Origin: CAYLNM01 sp964385045
GTDB lineage: Bacteria; Planctomycetota; Phycisphaerae; Phycisphaerales; SM1A02
Direction of reading: 5' to 3'
Assembly: GCA_964385045.1 (NCBI GenBank)
Contig: CAYLNM010000031.1
Coordinates: 1-32,153 of the forward strand
DNA length: 32,153 bases
Numbering within the stretch: the stretch's first letter is position 1; every line of letters starts with the position of its first letter. A program made the translations under genes and the position numbers. A model generated the notes under the pieces. That model did no database searches. It worked only from the letters and a program-made list of their open reading frames with translations, and was not told the DNA's origin. Shown piece after piece: positions 22,185 to 29,427 of the stretch.

Positions 22185-24014
22185 ATGATCGCCGCCCCCG
22201 CCGCGCGGACCGGGCAGGATCTGCGCGGCCGCGCGTCGATCCCCGTCCCGTCGACGCCGTCGCGGTCGTCCGCGTCCGTACCCCCGCCGAACGCCGACCG
22301 GGGCGACGGTGCACGCCGCCGACGCCTCTCGCCCCGTCCGCCCATCGAGCCGAGCCCCGCCGTCGTGACCCGCCTCGTCGCCCGCCTCGGTCCCGCCCCG
22401 CTGCTCGTCGCCCTCGTGGTGGCGCTGGCGTCGGCGCTGAGCAGCGTGGGGAACCTCTCGTCGGACCCGATGACCCGCTACCTCGTGGCCGAGAGCATCC
22501 TGCGCGACGGCGACCTGGCGATCGAGCCGAGCGGCCTCACCGTCCCCGGCGGGCCCGCGCCCGGCGATCCGGAGCACGGCCCGCACTACTCGGTCTTCTT
22601 CCCCGGCCAGAGCATCGTCATGCTCCCGGCCGCCGCGGTGGCCGAGCTCGCCCGGCTCGTCCTCGGCGGACCGGACATGCTCTGGCGGGCAGCCGGCGGG
22701 TTCCTCACCGCCGCCGGGATCATCCCCGCCTTCGCGGGCATGGCCGTGCTCGGCCACATGGCCCTGCTCCGGCGCGTGGGCGTGGACGAGCGGACGAGCT
22801 GCCTCGCGGGCCTGCTCGTCGGCCTGGCGACGGCGCACTGGGTGTGGGCGAGCGCGGCGTCGGAGGAGGTGATCGTGGGCGCGCTCGGCACGTGGGCGCT
22901 CGTGGCCTGCCTCGACGGTCGCCGCCGGCTGGAGGCCGATCCCGCCGATCCCGCGGCCGCGGCCCGCGCCTTCGGCCTCGCCGGCCTGATGATGGCCGGC
23001 GGCGTGCTGCACCGCGGCACCTTCCTGCCGTTCATCCTCGCCGGGGCGGCGCTCGCCCTGCCCGCGATCGTGCGTGCCGGGCCGGCGATCGCAGGCCGGC
23101 TCGCGGGACGGCTGCTCCCGTGGTTCGTCGCGTCGGTGCTCGTGGCCGGCATCCTGCCGCTCTACAACTGGATCCGGTTCGACGACCCGCTCGAGACCGG
23201 CTACGGCCGCTTCTACGCCGAGCTGGGCGGGCTGTGGGCCACGCCCCTGCTCACCGGCCTGCGAGGCCACCTGCTCAGCCCCGGCAAGAGCATCTTCCTG
23301 TACACGCCGGTGCTCCTGCTCGCCCTGCCCGCCCTCGCGAGCCCGGCGACGCGGCGCCGGCTGGCCCCGGTGGGGTTCGCGGTGGCGGTCGCGGTCGCCA
23401 CCCACCTCCTCATCTACTCCAAGACGACGTACTGGGCGGGCGCCTTCGGATGGGCCGTCCGGTTCCACGTCTCGATGATGCCGCTGATGATGCTCCCGAT
23501 CGGCGCGTGGCTGGCGGGCAGGCCGCGCTGGCCCCGGTGGGGCCGGGGGCTGGTCGTCGCGGTGATCGCCGCGAGCGTGGGCGTGCAGCTGCTCGGCCTG
23601 TCGCTCAACACCGGCCTCGAGACCAAGCAGGACCGCGGGGCCTACGCGGCCGACGACCACCGACTTCCGGAGGAGGCGGCGTGGACGTGGGCACACTCGC
23701 CGCTGAAGCTGCGGGCCCTGAACGTGTGGGCGAAGGTCGCGGGTCCGGGCATCGAGCCGCCGATGGACGATCCCGAGGCCGAGATCATGACGGTGTGGAA
23801 CGTCTTCCCGATCCGGGCCGGCGTCGCGATGCACGACAAGCCGTGGCTGGTCGCCGCCTGCTGGACGGCATGGTCGGTGCTGCTCGTCGCGCTCCTCGCG
23901 ACCCTGCGCGCCCTGCGTCGCCGGTGGCCGTCACCCGCCGGAGCGGACGAGGGCGACACGAGCGGGGCTGACGGGCCGCCGGCGACCGCCTCCGGCGTCA
24001 GTCCTTCCGGATGA
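22185..24014 (+). CDS. Multi-pass membrane glycosyltransferase-like protein (GT39/ArnT-like)
   Basis: From the ATG at 22185 the product has 609 residues. The first 60 are Pro/Arg/Ser-rich, and that ATG lies inside a perfect TATGAT hexamer (22184-22189). A start at GTG 22365 (VTRLVARLGPAPLL) is therefore a serious alternative. The core has about 10 membrane helices. An extracytoplasmic loop carries DPMTRYLVAESILRDGDLAI, and HYSVFFPGQSIVMLP follows. This resembles polyprenyl-phosphate-dependent glycosyltransferases of the PMT/ArnT superfamily as seen in planctomycetes. GKSIFLYTPVLLLALPALAS and a C-terminal periplasmic stretch follow. Acceptor and sugar are unknown. The 3' end overlaps the convergent ytoQ by 17 bp. 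Confidence 0.75.
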   Translation: MIAAPAARTGQDLRGRASIPVPSTPSRSSASVPPPNADRGDGARRRRLSPRPPIEPSPAVVTRLVARLGPAPLLVALVVALASALSSVGNLSSDPMTRYLVAESILRDGDLAIEPSGLTVPGGPAPGDPEHGPHYSVFFPGQSIVMLPAAAVAELARLVLGGPDMLWRAAGGFLTAAGIIPAFAGMAVLGHMALLRRVGVDERTSCLAGLLVGLATAHWVWASAASEEVIVGALGTWALVACLDGRRRLEADPADPAAAARAFGLAGLMMAGGVLHRGTFLPFILAGAALALPAIVRAGPAIAGRLAGRLLPWFVASVLVAGILPLYNWIRFDDPLETGYGRFYAELGGLWATPLLTGLRGHLLSPGKSIFLYTPVLLLALPALASPATRRRLAPVGFAVAVAVATHLLIYSKTTYWAGAFGWAVRFHVSMMPLMMLPIGAWLAGRPRWPRWGRGLVVAVIAASVGVQLLGLSLNTGLETKQDRGAYAADDHRLPEEAAWTWAHSPLKLRALNVWAKVAGPGIEPPMDDPEAEIMTVWNVFPIRAGVAMHDKPWLVAACWTAWSVLLVALLATLRALRRRWPSPAGADEGDTSGADGPPATASGVSPSG

Positions 24015-24465
24015 CGTACTCGAGGATCTCGACCACCTGCCCCGGCTCCCGCGCGACCGCGAGCGCGGCGCGGTCGACCTCCTTGAGGGCGTGGTCGTGG
24101 GCCTCGGGGTGCACCACGACGATCGGCGTGTTCAGGGCCGCCGCGTAGCCGGCGTCGAACGCGGCGTTCCACTGCTTGTACTGCTCGCCGAAGCGCACCA
24201 CGACGACGTCGGCCCGCTCGAGGAGCGTGCGGGTGCGGATCGCGTTGATCCCCGCCCCGAGGTGGTCCCGCCAGAAGCTCGAGGGCTCCTCGCCGAGGAT
24301 CGCGGTGCCGCAGTCGTCGCTCGCGGGGTGATCGGTGACCGGCGCCGTCAGCCGCACCGGCAGCCCCCGCTCGGCGACCCCGCGGTGAATCTCCTCCCGC
24401 CAGTCGCTGTGGATCTCGCCGGCGAGGTAGACCTCCCACTCGGCATCGTCACGGTCGTCGTGCAT
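23998..24465 (-). CDS. ytoQ: YtoQ family protein
   Basis: A 155-residue soluble protein of the YtoQ family, which has a nucleoside 2-deoxyribosyltransferase-like fold. Conserved blocks are VYLAGEIHSDWREEIHRGV, LTAPVTDHPASDDCG, FWRDHLGAGINAIRTRTLLE, ADVVVVRFGEQYKQWNAAFD, AGYAAALNTPIVVVHPE and HALKEVDRAALAVA. The protein is full length. The ATG at 24465 has GGAG upstream; an upstream extension to 24594 would overlap the divergent gene and is not family-like. Biochemical function of YtoQ is not settled. Confidence 0.9.
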   Translation of the reverse strand: MHDDRDDAEWEVYLAGEIHSDWREEIHRGVAERGLPVRLTAPVTDHPASDDCGTAILGEEPSSFWRDHLGAGINAIRTRTLLERADVVVVRFGEQYKQWNAAFDAGYAAALNTPIVVVHPEAHDHALKEVDRAALAVAREPGQVVEILEYVIRKD

Positions 24466-24535
24466 GGTTCGGCTCCGCTGGAGACCCGGGTCGCGGGGTG
24501 CGCCCGGCCCGACGCCGAGCGCCCCGCGGCAGGGT

Positions 24536-25486
24536 ATGGTCCCCGTGTCCGCCGTGAACGCCTCCGCCTCCGATCCCGATCCCGTTCGCGCCACGTCGCC
24601 CGCCGACGGCGCGTCCGTTCCCGACGCCGGCGCGGCGCCGGTCGCGGTCGCGGCCCCCTGCGAGGGCTGCGGCTACGTGCTTCGCGGGCTGCCCGAGGAC
24701 GGCCGCTGCCCGGAATGCGGCGCCCCGGTGGCCGAGTCGCTCCACCAGGACGCGTTGATCGACATCCCGTTCGCCCGCGTGCGTCGCCTTCGCGACGGCG
24801 TGCGGAGGGCGGAGCTGGGCCTGATCGGCGTGACCGCGGGCGTGGTGGCGAGCTGGTCGGCCGGTCCCGCCGACGCGTGGATGCGCGCGGGCCCGGTCCT
24901 CGAGGCGGTCGCGGCGGTGGGCGTGCTCGCGGGCGGGGCCGCGGTCGCGGTCGGCGGGCTGCGACTGGCGGACCTCGGGCCGCGCGACGCCCTGCGTCCC
25001 GGCCAGCGGGGGGCGGCGGGCGCGATCCGCGGCGGGCTGCTCGTCGGGCTCGCCCTCGTGGTCGCCGTCCTCCTGCCGCGGGCGACCGGACGTCCCCCGG
25101 GGCCGGTGCTCGCCCTCGTCGGCTTCGTGGGACTGGCCGGCAGCCTCGTCGCGTGGTGGGGCATGCTCCAACGACTGCTCTTCATCCGCGATCACGCCGG
25201 CCCGCCCGAGCCCGGCACCACGCCGCCCGCCCTCCGCGGCCTCTCCCGCGGCGTCCTCGCGCTCGGACTGGGCCTGTGCGCCGCGGGCGCGGCGCGGATC
25301 GGGCTCGACGCCGCGGGCGCCCCGGCTCCGTGGGCGGCACGACTGCTCGGCGGGCTCGTCGCGCTGCTCGCCTTCGCGCTGGTGCCGATCCTCATGGGGT
25401 CGCTGGCCGGGGCGATCGGCGTCCGCCGCGCGATCGACCGCATCCTCGAGGAGCGCACGCGAGCCGCGGCCGGAGATCCCGCATGA
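24536..25486 (+). CDS. Zinc-ribbon multi-pass membrane protein
   Basis: About 316 residues. A disordered N-terminus leads to a zinc ribbon CEGCGYVLRGLPEDGRCPEC (C-x2-C-x14-C-x2-C) followed by GAPVAESL, a module very common in planctomycete membrane proteins. Six or seven hydrophobic helices follow, among them LGLIGVTAGVVASWSA, AVAAVGVLAGGAAVAVGGL, GLLVGLALVVAVLLP, LVGFVGLAGSLVAWWGML and LLGGLVALLAFALVPILMGS. The start is uncertain: ATG 24536 lies within a TATGGT hexamer, and GTG 24545 or 24554 are alternatives. The stop overlaps the tyrA start as ATGA. Function is unknown; coupling to an aromatic-biosynthesis gene is suggestive only. Confidence 0.8.
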   Translation: MVPVSAVNASASDPDPVRATSPADGASVPDAGAAPVAVAAPCEGCGYVLRGLPEDGRCPECGAPVAESLHQDALIDIPFARVRRLRDGVRRAELGLIGVTAGVVASWSAGPADAWMRAGPVLEAVAAVGVLAGGAAVAVGGLRLADLGPRDALRPGQRGAAGAIRGGLLVGLALVVAVLLPRATGRPPGPVLALVGFVGLAGSLVAWWGMLQRLLFIRDHAGPPEPGTTPPALRGLSRGVLALGLGLCAAGAARIGLDAAGAPAPWAARLLGGLVALLAFALVPILMGSLAGAIGVRRAIDRILEERTRAAAGDPA

Positions 25487-26682
25487 GCCCCCTGCCTCCC
25501 GAGCCGGCCGAGGACGCGGCCGCGAGCCCGCCGCCTCCGCCGCTGGCCCTCGCCACCCTCCGCGAGCGCATCGACGCCATCGACCGCGAGCTGGTGGAGC
25601 TGCTCGCCCGCCGCAACGCGGTCGTCCGCGAGGTCGCCGCGGTGAAGCGGGCCACCGGCTTCCCGGTGCGGGACGCCGGCCGCGAGGCCGCCCTGCTCGC
25701 GGACCGAGCCGCCCGGGCGAGCGAGCGCGACCTGCGGCCCGAGGTGATCGAGAGCCTCTTCCGCGTGGTCCTGTGGGCGAGCCGCGACCGGCAGGCGGCC
25801 CTCGGGGCGAGCCTGCCCGAGGACCTGCCGCGGCGCACGGTCGCGGTGATCGGGGCCGGGGGCGGCATCGGCGGCCTGTTCGCCCGCCTGCTGGAGGATC
25901 TCGGCCAGCGGGTGCTGCGGGTCGACCGCGACACGGCCCTCGGCGCCCCCGCCGCGGCCGCCGAGGCCGATGCGGTGCTGGTGGCGGTGCCGATCGACGT
26001 GACCGAGGCCGTGATCGCCGAGGTGGGCCCGCACGTGCCCCCCGGCGGCCTGCTGTTCGACGTGACGAGCGTGAAGGCCGCCCCGGTCGGGGCGATGCTC
26101 GCGGCCACCGAGGGCCGGGACGTCGACGTGGTGGGCACGCACCCGCTCTTCGGGCCGTCGGTCCATTCGTTGCAGGGGCAGCGCATCGTCCTCTGCCCCG
26201 CCCGCGTGGATCCCGCCCGCGGCTGGGACGACTGGCTCCGTCGCCTGCTCGCCGCCCGCGGGCTGGTCGCGATCGAGACGGAGGCAGCGCACCACGACCG
26301 CGTCATGAGCGTGGTGCAGGTCCTCACCCACCACGCCACCGAGACCCTCGGCCTCACCCTCGCCCGACTCGGGGTCCCGGTCGACGAGACGCTGCGGTTC
26401 ACCAGCCCGGTGTACCTGATGGAGCTGATGATGTCGGCCCGGCACTTCGCCCAGTCGGCCGGGCTCTACCGCGCGATCCAGGCGTCGAACCCGGAGACCG
26501 ACCGGGTGGCGGCCACCTTCCGCGCCGCGGCGGCGGACCTCGCGGCGGCGGTGTCGGACGACGACCGCGCGGCCTTCGCCGCCCTCTTCGCCGAGGCCCG
26601 CGGCGCCTTCGGCGACTTCTCCGAGCGGGCGCTCGAGACCTCCAGCTTCCTCATCGACCGCCTGGTGGAGCGGTCGGACTGA
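25483..26682 (+). CDS. tyrA: Bifunctional chorismate mutase/prephenate dehydrogenase (T-protein)
   Basis: A 399-residue enzyme for two successive steps to tyrosine: chorismate to prephenate, then prephenate to 4-hydroxyphenylpyruvate with NAD+. Residues 20-95 are an AroQ-type chorismate mutase helix bundle (LRERIDAIDRELVELLARRN). A Rossmann fold follows (VAVIGAGGGIGGLF, GxGxxG). The dehydrogenase domain carries THPLFGPSVHSLQGQRIVLC, HHDRVMSVVQVLTHHATETL, FTSPVYLMELMMSARHFAQS and the C-terminal helices. Layout and motifs match enterobacterial TyrA. There is no ACT domain, so classical allosteric feedback through ACT is not expected. The start overlaps the upstream stop (ATGA). Confidence 0.93.
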   Translation: MSPLPPEPAEDAAASPPPPPLALATLRERIDAIDRELVELLARRNAVVREVAAVKRATGFPVRDAGREAALLADRAARASERDLRPEVIESLFRVVLWASRDRQAALGASLPEDLPRRTVAVIGAGGGIGGLFARLLEDLGQRVLRVDRDTALGAPAAAAEADAVLVAVPIDVTEAVIAEVGPHVPPGGLLFDVTSVKAAPVGAMLAATEGRDVDVVGTHPLFGPSVHSLQGQRIVLCPARVDPARGWDDWLRRLLAARGLVAIETEAAHHDRVMSVVQVLTHHATETLGLTLARLGVPVDETLRFTSPVYLMELMMSARHFAQSAGLYRAIQASNPETDRVAATFRAAAADLAAAVSDDDRAAFAALFAEARGAFGDFSERALETSSFLIDRLVERSD

Positions 26683-26694
26683 GCCGCGCCGGAG

Positions 26695-26718
26695 CCCCGG
26701 CCCCGGCCCCGGCCCCGG
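26695..26718. repeat. Hexanucleotide repeat (CCCCGG)4
   Basis: Four perfect CCCCGG units begin 12 nt after the tyrA stop. They are non-coding. Confidence 0.9.
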
Positions 26719-26760
26719 CGCCGGGGCGCGCCGCGCACCCGGGCGGAAGGGCCCGCGCGC

Positions 26761-26797
26761 GACCGCGGGCCGGCGCCTCGGCACCGGCCCGCGGGTC
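26761..26797. terminator. Bidirectional terminator-like hairpin between tyrA and sod
   Basis: GCGGGCCGG (26765-26773) pairs with CCGGCCCGC (26784-26792). GACC and GGTC extend the stem with one unpaired G. Inside the loop GCC/GGC can add three pairs. It lies midway between the convergent tyrA and superoxide dismutase genes. No T-run is seen. Confidence 0.55.
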
Positions 26798-26839
26798 GGG
26801 ATCGTTCGCGGCGCGGCGCGCCGGCGGCGCCGCTACGGG

Positions 26840-27472
26840 TCAGCCGGCGGCGAACCGGTCGGCGACCGCGTTCCAGTTCACCACGCCCCACCAGGCGTCG
26901 ATGTAGTCGGGCCGCTTGTTCTGGTACTTCAGGTAGTACGCGTGCTCCCAGACGTCGAGCCCGAGCAGCGGCGTGCCGGTCCGCTCGACCATGCCGGTCA
27001 TCAGCGGGTTGTCCTGGTTGGCGGTGGAGGTGACGAAGACCGATCCGTCGCCGTCCTTGCACAGCCACGCCCAGCCGGAGCCGAAGCGGCCGGCGGCGGC
27101 GTCGGCGAACTGCTTCCTGAACGCGTCGAACGACCCGAAGGCCGAGTCGATGGCGGACGCGAGGTCGCCGGAGGGCGTGCCGCCGCCGCCGCCGCCGGGG
27201 GCGGCCATGCTCGGCCAGAACATCGCGTGGTTGCAGTGCCCGCCGCCGTTGTTGCGGACCGCGGTCCGCTTGGCCTCGGGGACCTTGTCGAGATTCGCGC
27301 AGAGATCCTCGATCGACATCGCGAGCAGGTCGTCGTGACCCTCGAGGGCGGCGTTGAGCTTGGACACGTAGCCCCCGTGGTGCTTGCCGTGATGGATCTC
27401 CATCGTGGTGGCGTCGATCACGGGCTCGAGGGCGTCGTGGGCGTACGGGAGGGCGGGAAGTTCGAAGGCCAT
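26840..27472 (-). CDS. sodA: Superoxide dismutase, Mn/Fe type (Mn-like)
   Basis: Converts superoxide to hydrogen peroxide and oxygen. The 210-residue length is normal. Metal ligands are His27 (MEIHHGKHH), His82 (HCNHAMFW), Asp173 and His177 (DVWEHAYY). GSGWAWL and ANQDNPLM and the GGGHCNH context favour the manganese type over iron, but cambialistic use cannot be excluded. An insertion of five glycines near residue 93-98 is a small local oddity. No signal peptide is present, so it is cytoplasmic. The ATG at 27472 has GAGGAGA five bases upstream. A TATCGT hexamer (27548-27553) and a 16-bp palindrome stand in the leader. Confidence 0.95.
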   Translation of the reverse strand: MAFELPALPYAHDALEPVIDATTMEIHHGKHHGGYVSKLNAALEGHDDLLAMSIEDLCANLDKVPEAKRTAVRNNGGGHCNHAMFWPSMAAPGGGGGGTPSGDLASAIDSAFGSFDAFRKQFADAAAGRFGSGWAWLCKDGDGSVFVTSTANQDNPLMTGMVERTGTPLLGLDVWEHAYYLKYQNKRPDYIDAWWGVVNWNAVADRFAAG

Positions 27473-27514
27473 CGGGTCTCCTCGATCGTCGTCTCGGGTG
27501 AGGGCCGGCACGCG

Positions 27515-27530
27515 CGGCGCGATCGCGCCG
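27515..27530. promoter_or_regulatory. 16-bp palindrome upstream of sod
   Basis: CGGCGCGATCGCGCCG is a perfect palindrome 43-58 nt before the sod ATG, between the candidate -10 and the ribosome binding site. It could be an operator or a leader hairpin. It contains GCGATCGC. Confidence 0.4.
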
Positions 27531-27547
27531 GGCCGGCCGGGGGCGGC

Positions 27548-27553
27548 ACGATA
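27548..27553 (-). promoter_or_regulatory. Candidate -10 element of sod
   Basis: TATCGT on the minus strand, 75 nt before the ATG; the same hexamer stands before the nfu-mutY operon. No clear -35. Confidence 0.35.
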
Positions 27554-27600
27554 GGGCATCCCCTGCGCACCGTCCCGCCGCCGGACGTCGGGGAAACACC

Positions 27601-27628
27601 GGGGTCCGGGGGCCGGGGTCCGGGGGCC
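27601..27628. repeat. 14-bp perfect tandem duplication
   Basis: GGGGTCCGGGGGCC occurs twice without gap, between the sod and pyk genes. No coding role is seen. Confidence 0.9.
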
Positions 27629-27655
27629 GCCCCGCGGGCGGGCGTGGGGCGGGGC

Positions 27656-29218
27656 TCAGCGGAAGACCGTGGGTCCGGCCGGCCCCGCGGGGCCCGCGTC
27701 GGGCTGGGCGACGGTGTGGATCGCGAGCCGGTTGGTCACCCGCGGCGCGCCGAGCGGCTCGCCCGCGACCACGATGCACGGCTCGCCCCGTCGCGCCAGC
27801 CGCCGCTCCAGCATGAGCTTGTCGATCGACGCGAGGAACGCGGCGAAGCTCTCCGGCGGGTCCATCCGCACCGGCATCACGCCCCGGAGCAGCTGCATCC
27901 GGCGGGCCGAGCCCTGGTCGGTGGTGACGGCCACGATCGGCACCCCGAAGTCGTGACGGCTGAGGTAGAGGGCCCCGCCCCCGGTCTCGGACCAGACCAC
28001 GACGCACGCCGCCCCCACGTCGTGGGCGACCGTCCACACCCCGTGGGCGAGGGCCGCGGTGGGGTGGCGGCTCTCGCGCAGCCCCTTGGGCGCCATCGAC
28101 CGGCGGGGTCGCTCGGCCTGCCACGACTCGACGTTCGCGGTGATCCGCCGCATCTGCTCGACCGCGAGCACCGGCCACTCGCCGACCGCGGTCTCGCCGG
28201 AGAGCATGGTCGCGTCCACCTGCTCGAAGATCGCGGCGGCCACGTCCGACGCCTCGGCCCGCGTGGGCGAGGGGTCGCTGATCATCGACTCGAGCATCTG
28301 CGTCGCCACGATGCACGGCGTGCCGTGGTGGCGGGCCCGCTCGATGAGCTTCTTCTGGAGGATCGGGACCTCGGCGATGTCCATCTCGACGCCGAGGTCG
28401 CCGCGGGCGACCATCATCGCGTCGGAGGTCTCGAGGATCTCGTCGATCCGCTCGATCGCCTGCGGCACCTCGATCTTGGACACGATCGGAATCGGCCTCT
28501 TGGCCGGGGCCGCCTGTCGCACGACGGAGCGGAGCATGTCGACGTCGGCCCCGCGCCGCACGAAGCTCAGGGCGAGCAGGTCCAGCTCGTGCTCCACCGC
28601 CCAGCGGGCGTGCTCGATGTCGCGGTCGGTGAGGGTGTCGACGCTCAGCTCGGAGTCGGGCAGGTTGATGCCCTTGCTCGAGGTGATCAGCCCGCCGTGG
28701 GTCACGGTGCAGACGATGCGGTCGTCGTACCGCTCCACGATCAGCATGCGGACCGCGCCGTCGTTGACGAGCAGTCGCTGCCCGGGCTCCACGTCGTCCA
28801 CCAGCCGGTCGTAGGTGCTCGCGAAGACCGCCCGCTGGTCGTCGGGCGTGGCCGCGGCGGTGAAGCGGCCGCGGTGGAACTCCACGAGCCGGCCCGTCGC
28901 GACCCGCACGCCGCCGTCGCCGACGGTCCCCACGCGGATCTTGGGGCCCTGCAGGTCGCCGAGGACGGCGATCGGACGCCCGACCCGCCGCTCCACCTCG
29001 CGGGCGGTGGCGAGCCGCCGCTCGTGGTCCTCGAGCGTGCCGTGGGAGAAGTTCAGCCGCAGCACGCGGGCCCCCGCCTCGACCACCCGGGTCATCATCT
29101 CGACCGAGTCGATCGCGGGGCCGAGGGTCGCCACGATGCGGGTCAGGGGCATCTTGAGGGTGCGGCTGGTGGCCGGGGGGGACGTGGTCGCGTGCGGCAC
29201 GTCGGCGAGGGCGGGCAT
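27656..29218 (-). CDS. pyk: Pyruvate kinase
   Basis: Catalyses phosphoenolpyruvate + ADP to pyruvate + ATP, the last step of glycolysis. The 520-residue product has RIVATLGPAIDS and LRLNFSHG near the start, the B domain (residues about 95-190, VNDGAVRMLIVERYDDRIVC), catalytic Lys248 in VSKIEVPQAI, metal site VARGDLGVEM, and TQMLESMI with PTRAEASDVA. The C-terminal domain follows and ends PTVFR. The ATG at 29218 gives a 22-residue Thr/Ser/Pro extension before MPLTRIVATLG. An ATG at 29152 would give the more usual N-terminus, and neither has a good ribosome binding site. The 209-bp gap upstream shows only repetitive GCGGCCCGC-type sequence. Monocistronic. Confidence 0.95.
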   Translation of the reverse strand: MPALADVPHATTSPPATSRTLKMPLTRIVATLGPAIDSVEMMTRVVEAGARVLRLNFSHGTLEDHERRLATAREVERRVGRPIAVLGDLQGPKIRVGTVGDGGVRVATGRLVEFHRGRFTAAATPDDQRAVFASTYDRLVDDVEPGQRLLVNDGAVRMLIVERYDDRIVCTVTHGGLITSSKGINLPDSELSVDTLTDRDIEHARWAVEHELDLLALSFVRRGADVDMLRSVVRQAAPAKRPIPIVSKIEVPQAIERIDEILETSDAMMVARGDLGVEMDIAEVPILQKKLIERARHHGTPCIVATQMLESMISDPSPTRAEASDVAAAIFEQVDATMLSGETAVGEWPVLAVEQMRRITANVESWQAERPRRSMAPKGLRESRHPTAALAHGVWTVAHDVGAACVVVWSETGGGALYLSRHDFGVPIVAVTTDQGSARRMQLLRGVMPVRMDPPESFAAFLASIDKLMLERRLARRGEPCIVVAGEPLGAPRVTNRLAIHTVAQPDAGPAGPAGPTVFR

Positions 29219-29427
29219 GGAGCGCGTCTCGTGCTCGCGGCGTGGGGCCCGGCGAGGGGCGGCGGCCGCGGCGTGGGGGAACGGACGGTCCGGCGGCGAG
29301 GGAGCCGGGCCTTCGGGGAACGGTACGCGCGGCCGGGCACGGAGGATGCGGAGCATGCGGGGGATGCGGCGGTTCACGGCCCGCGGCCCGCCATTCGCGG
29401 CCCGCGGAGCGCCGCCGGCCGCCGCGA

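Noticed and set aside
18996..23834. A 1612-residue open frame on the - strand
   Set aside because: Overlaps the S9 peptidase, HAD and membrane protein genes in a different frame, with low-complexity Arg/Gly-rich translation; a GC shadow.
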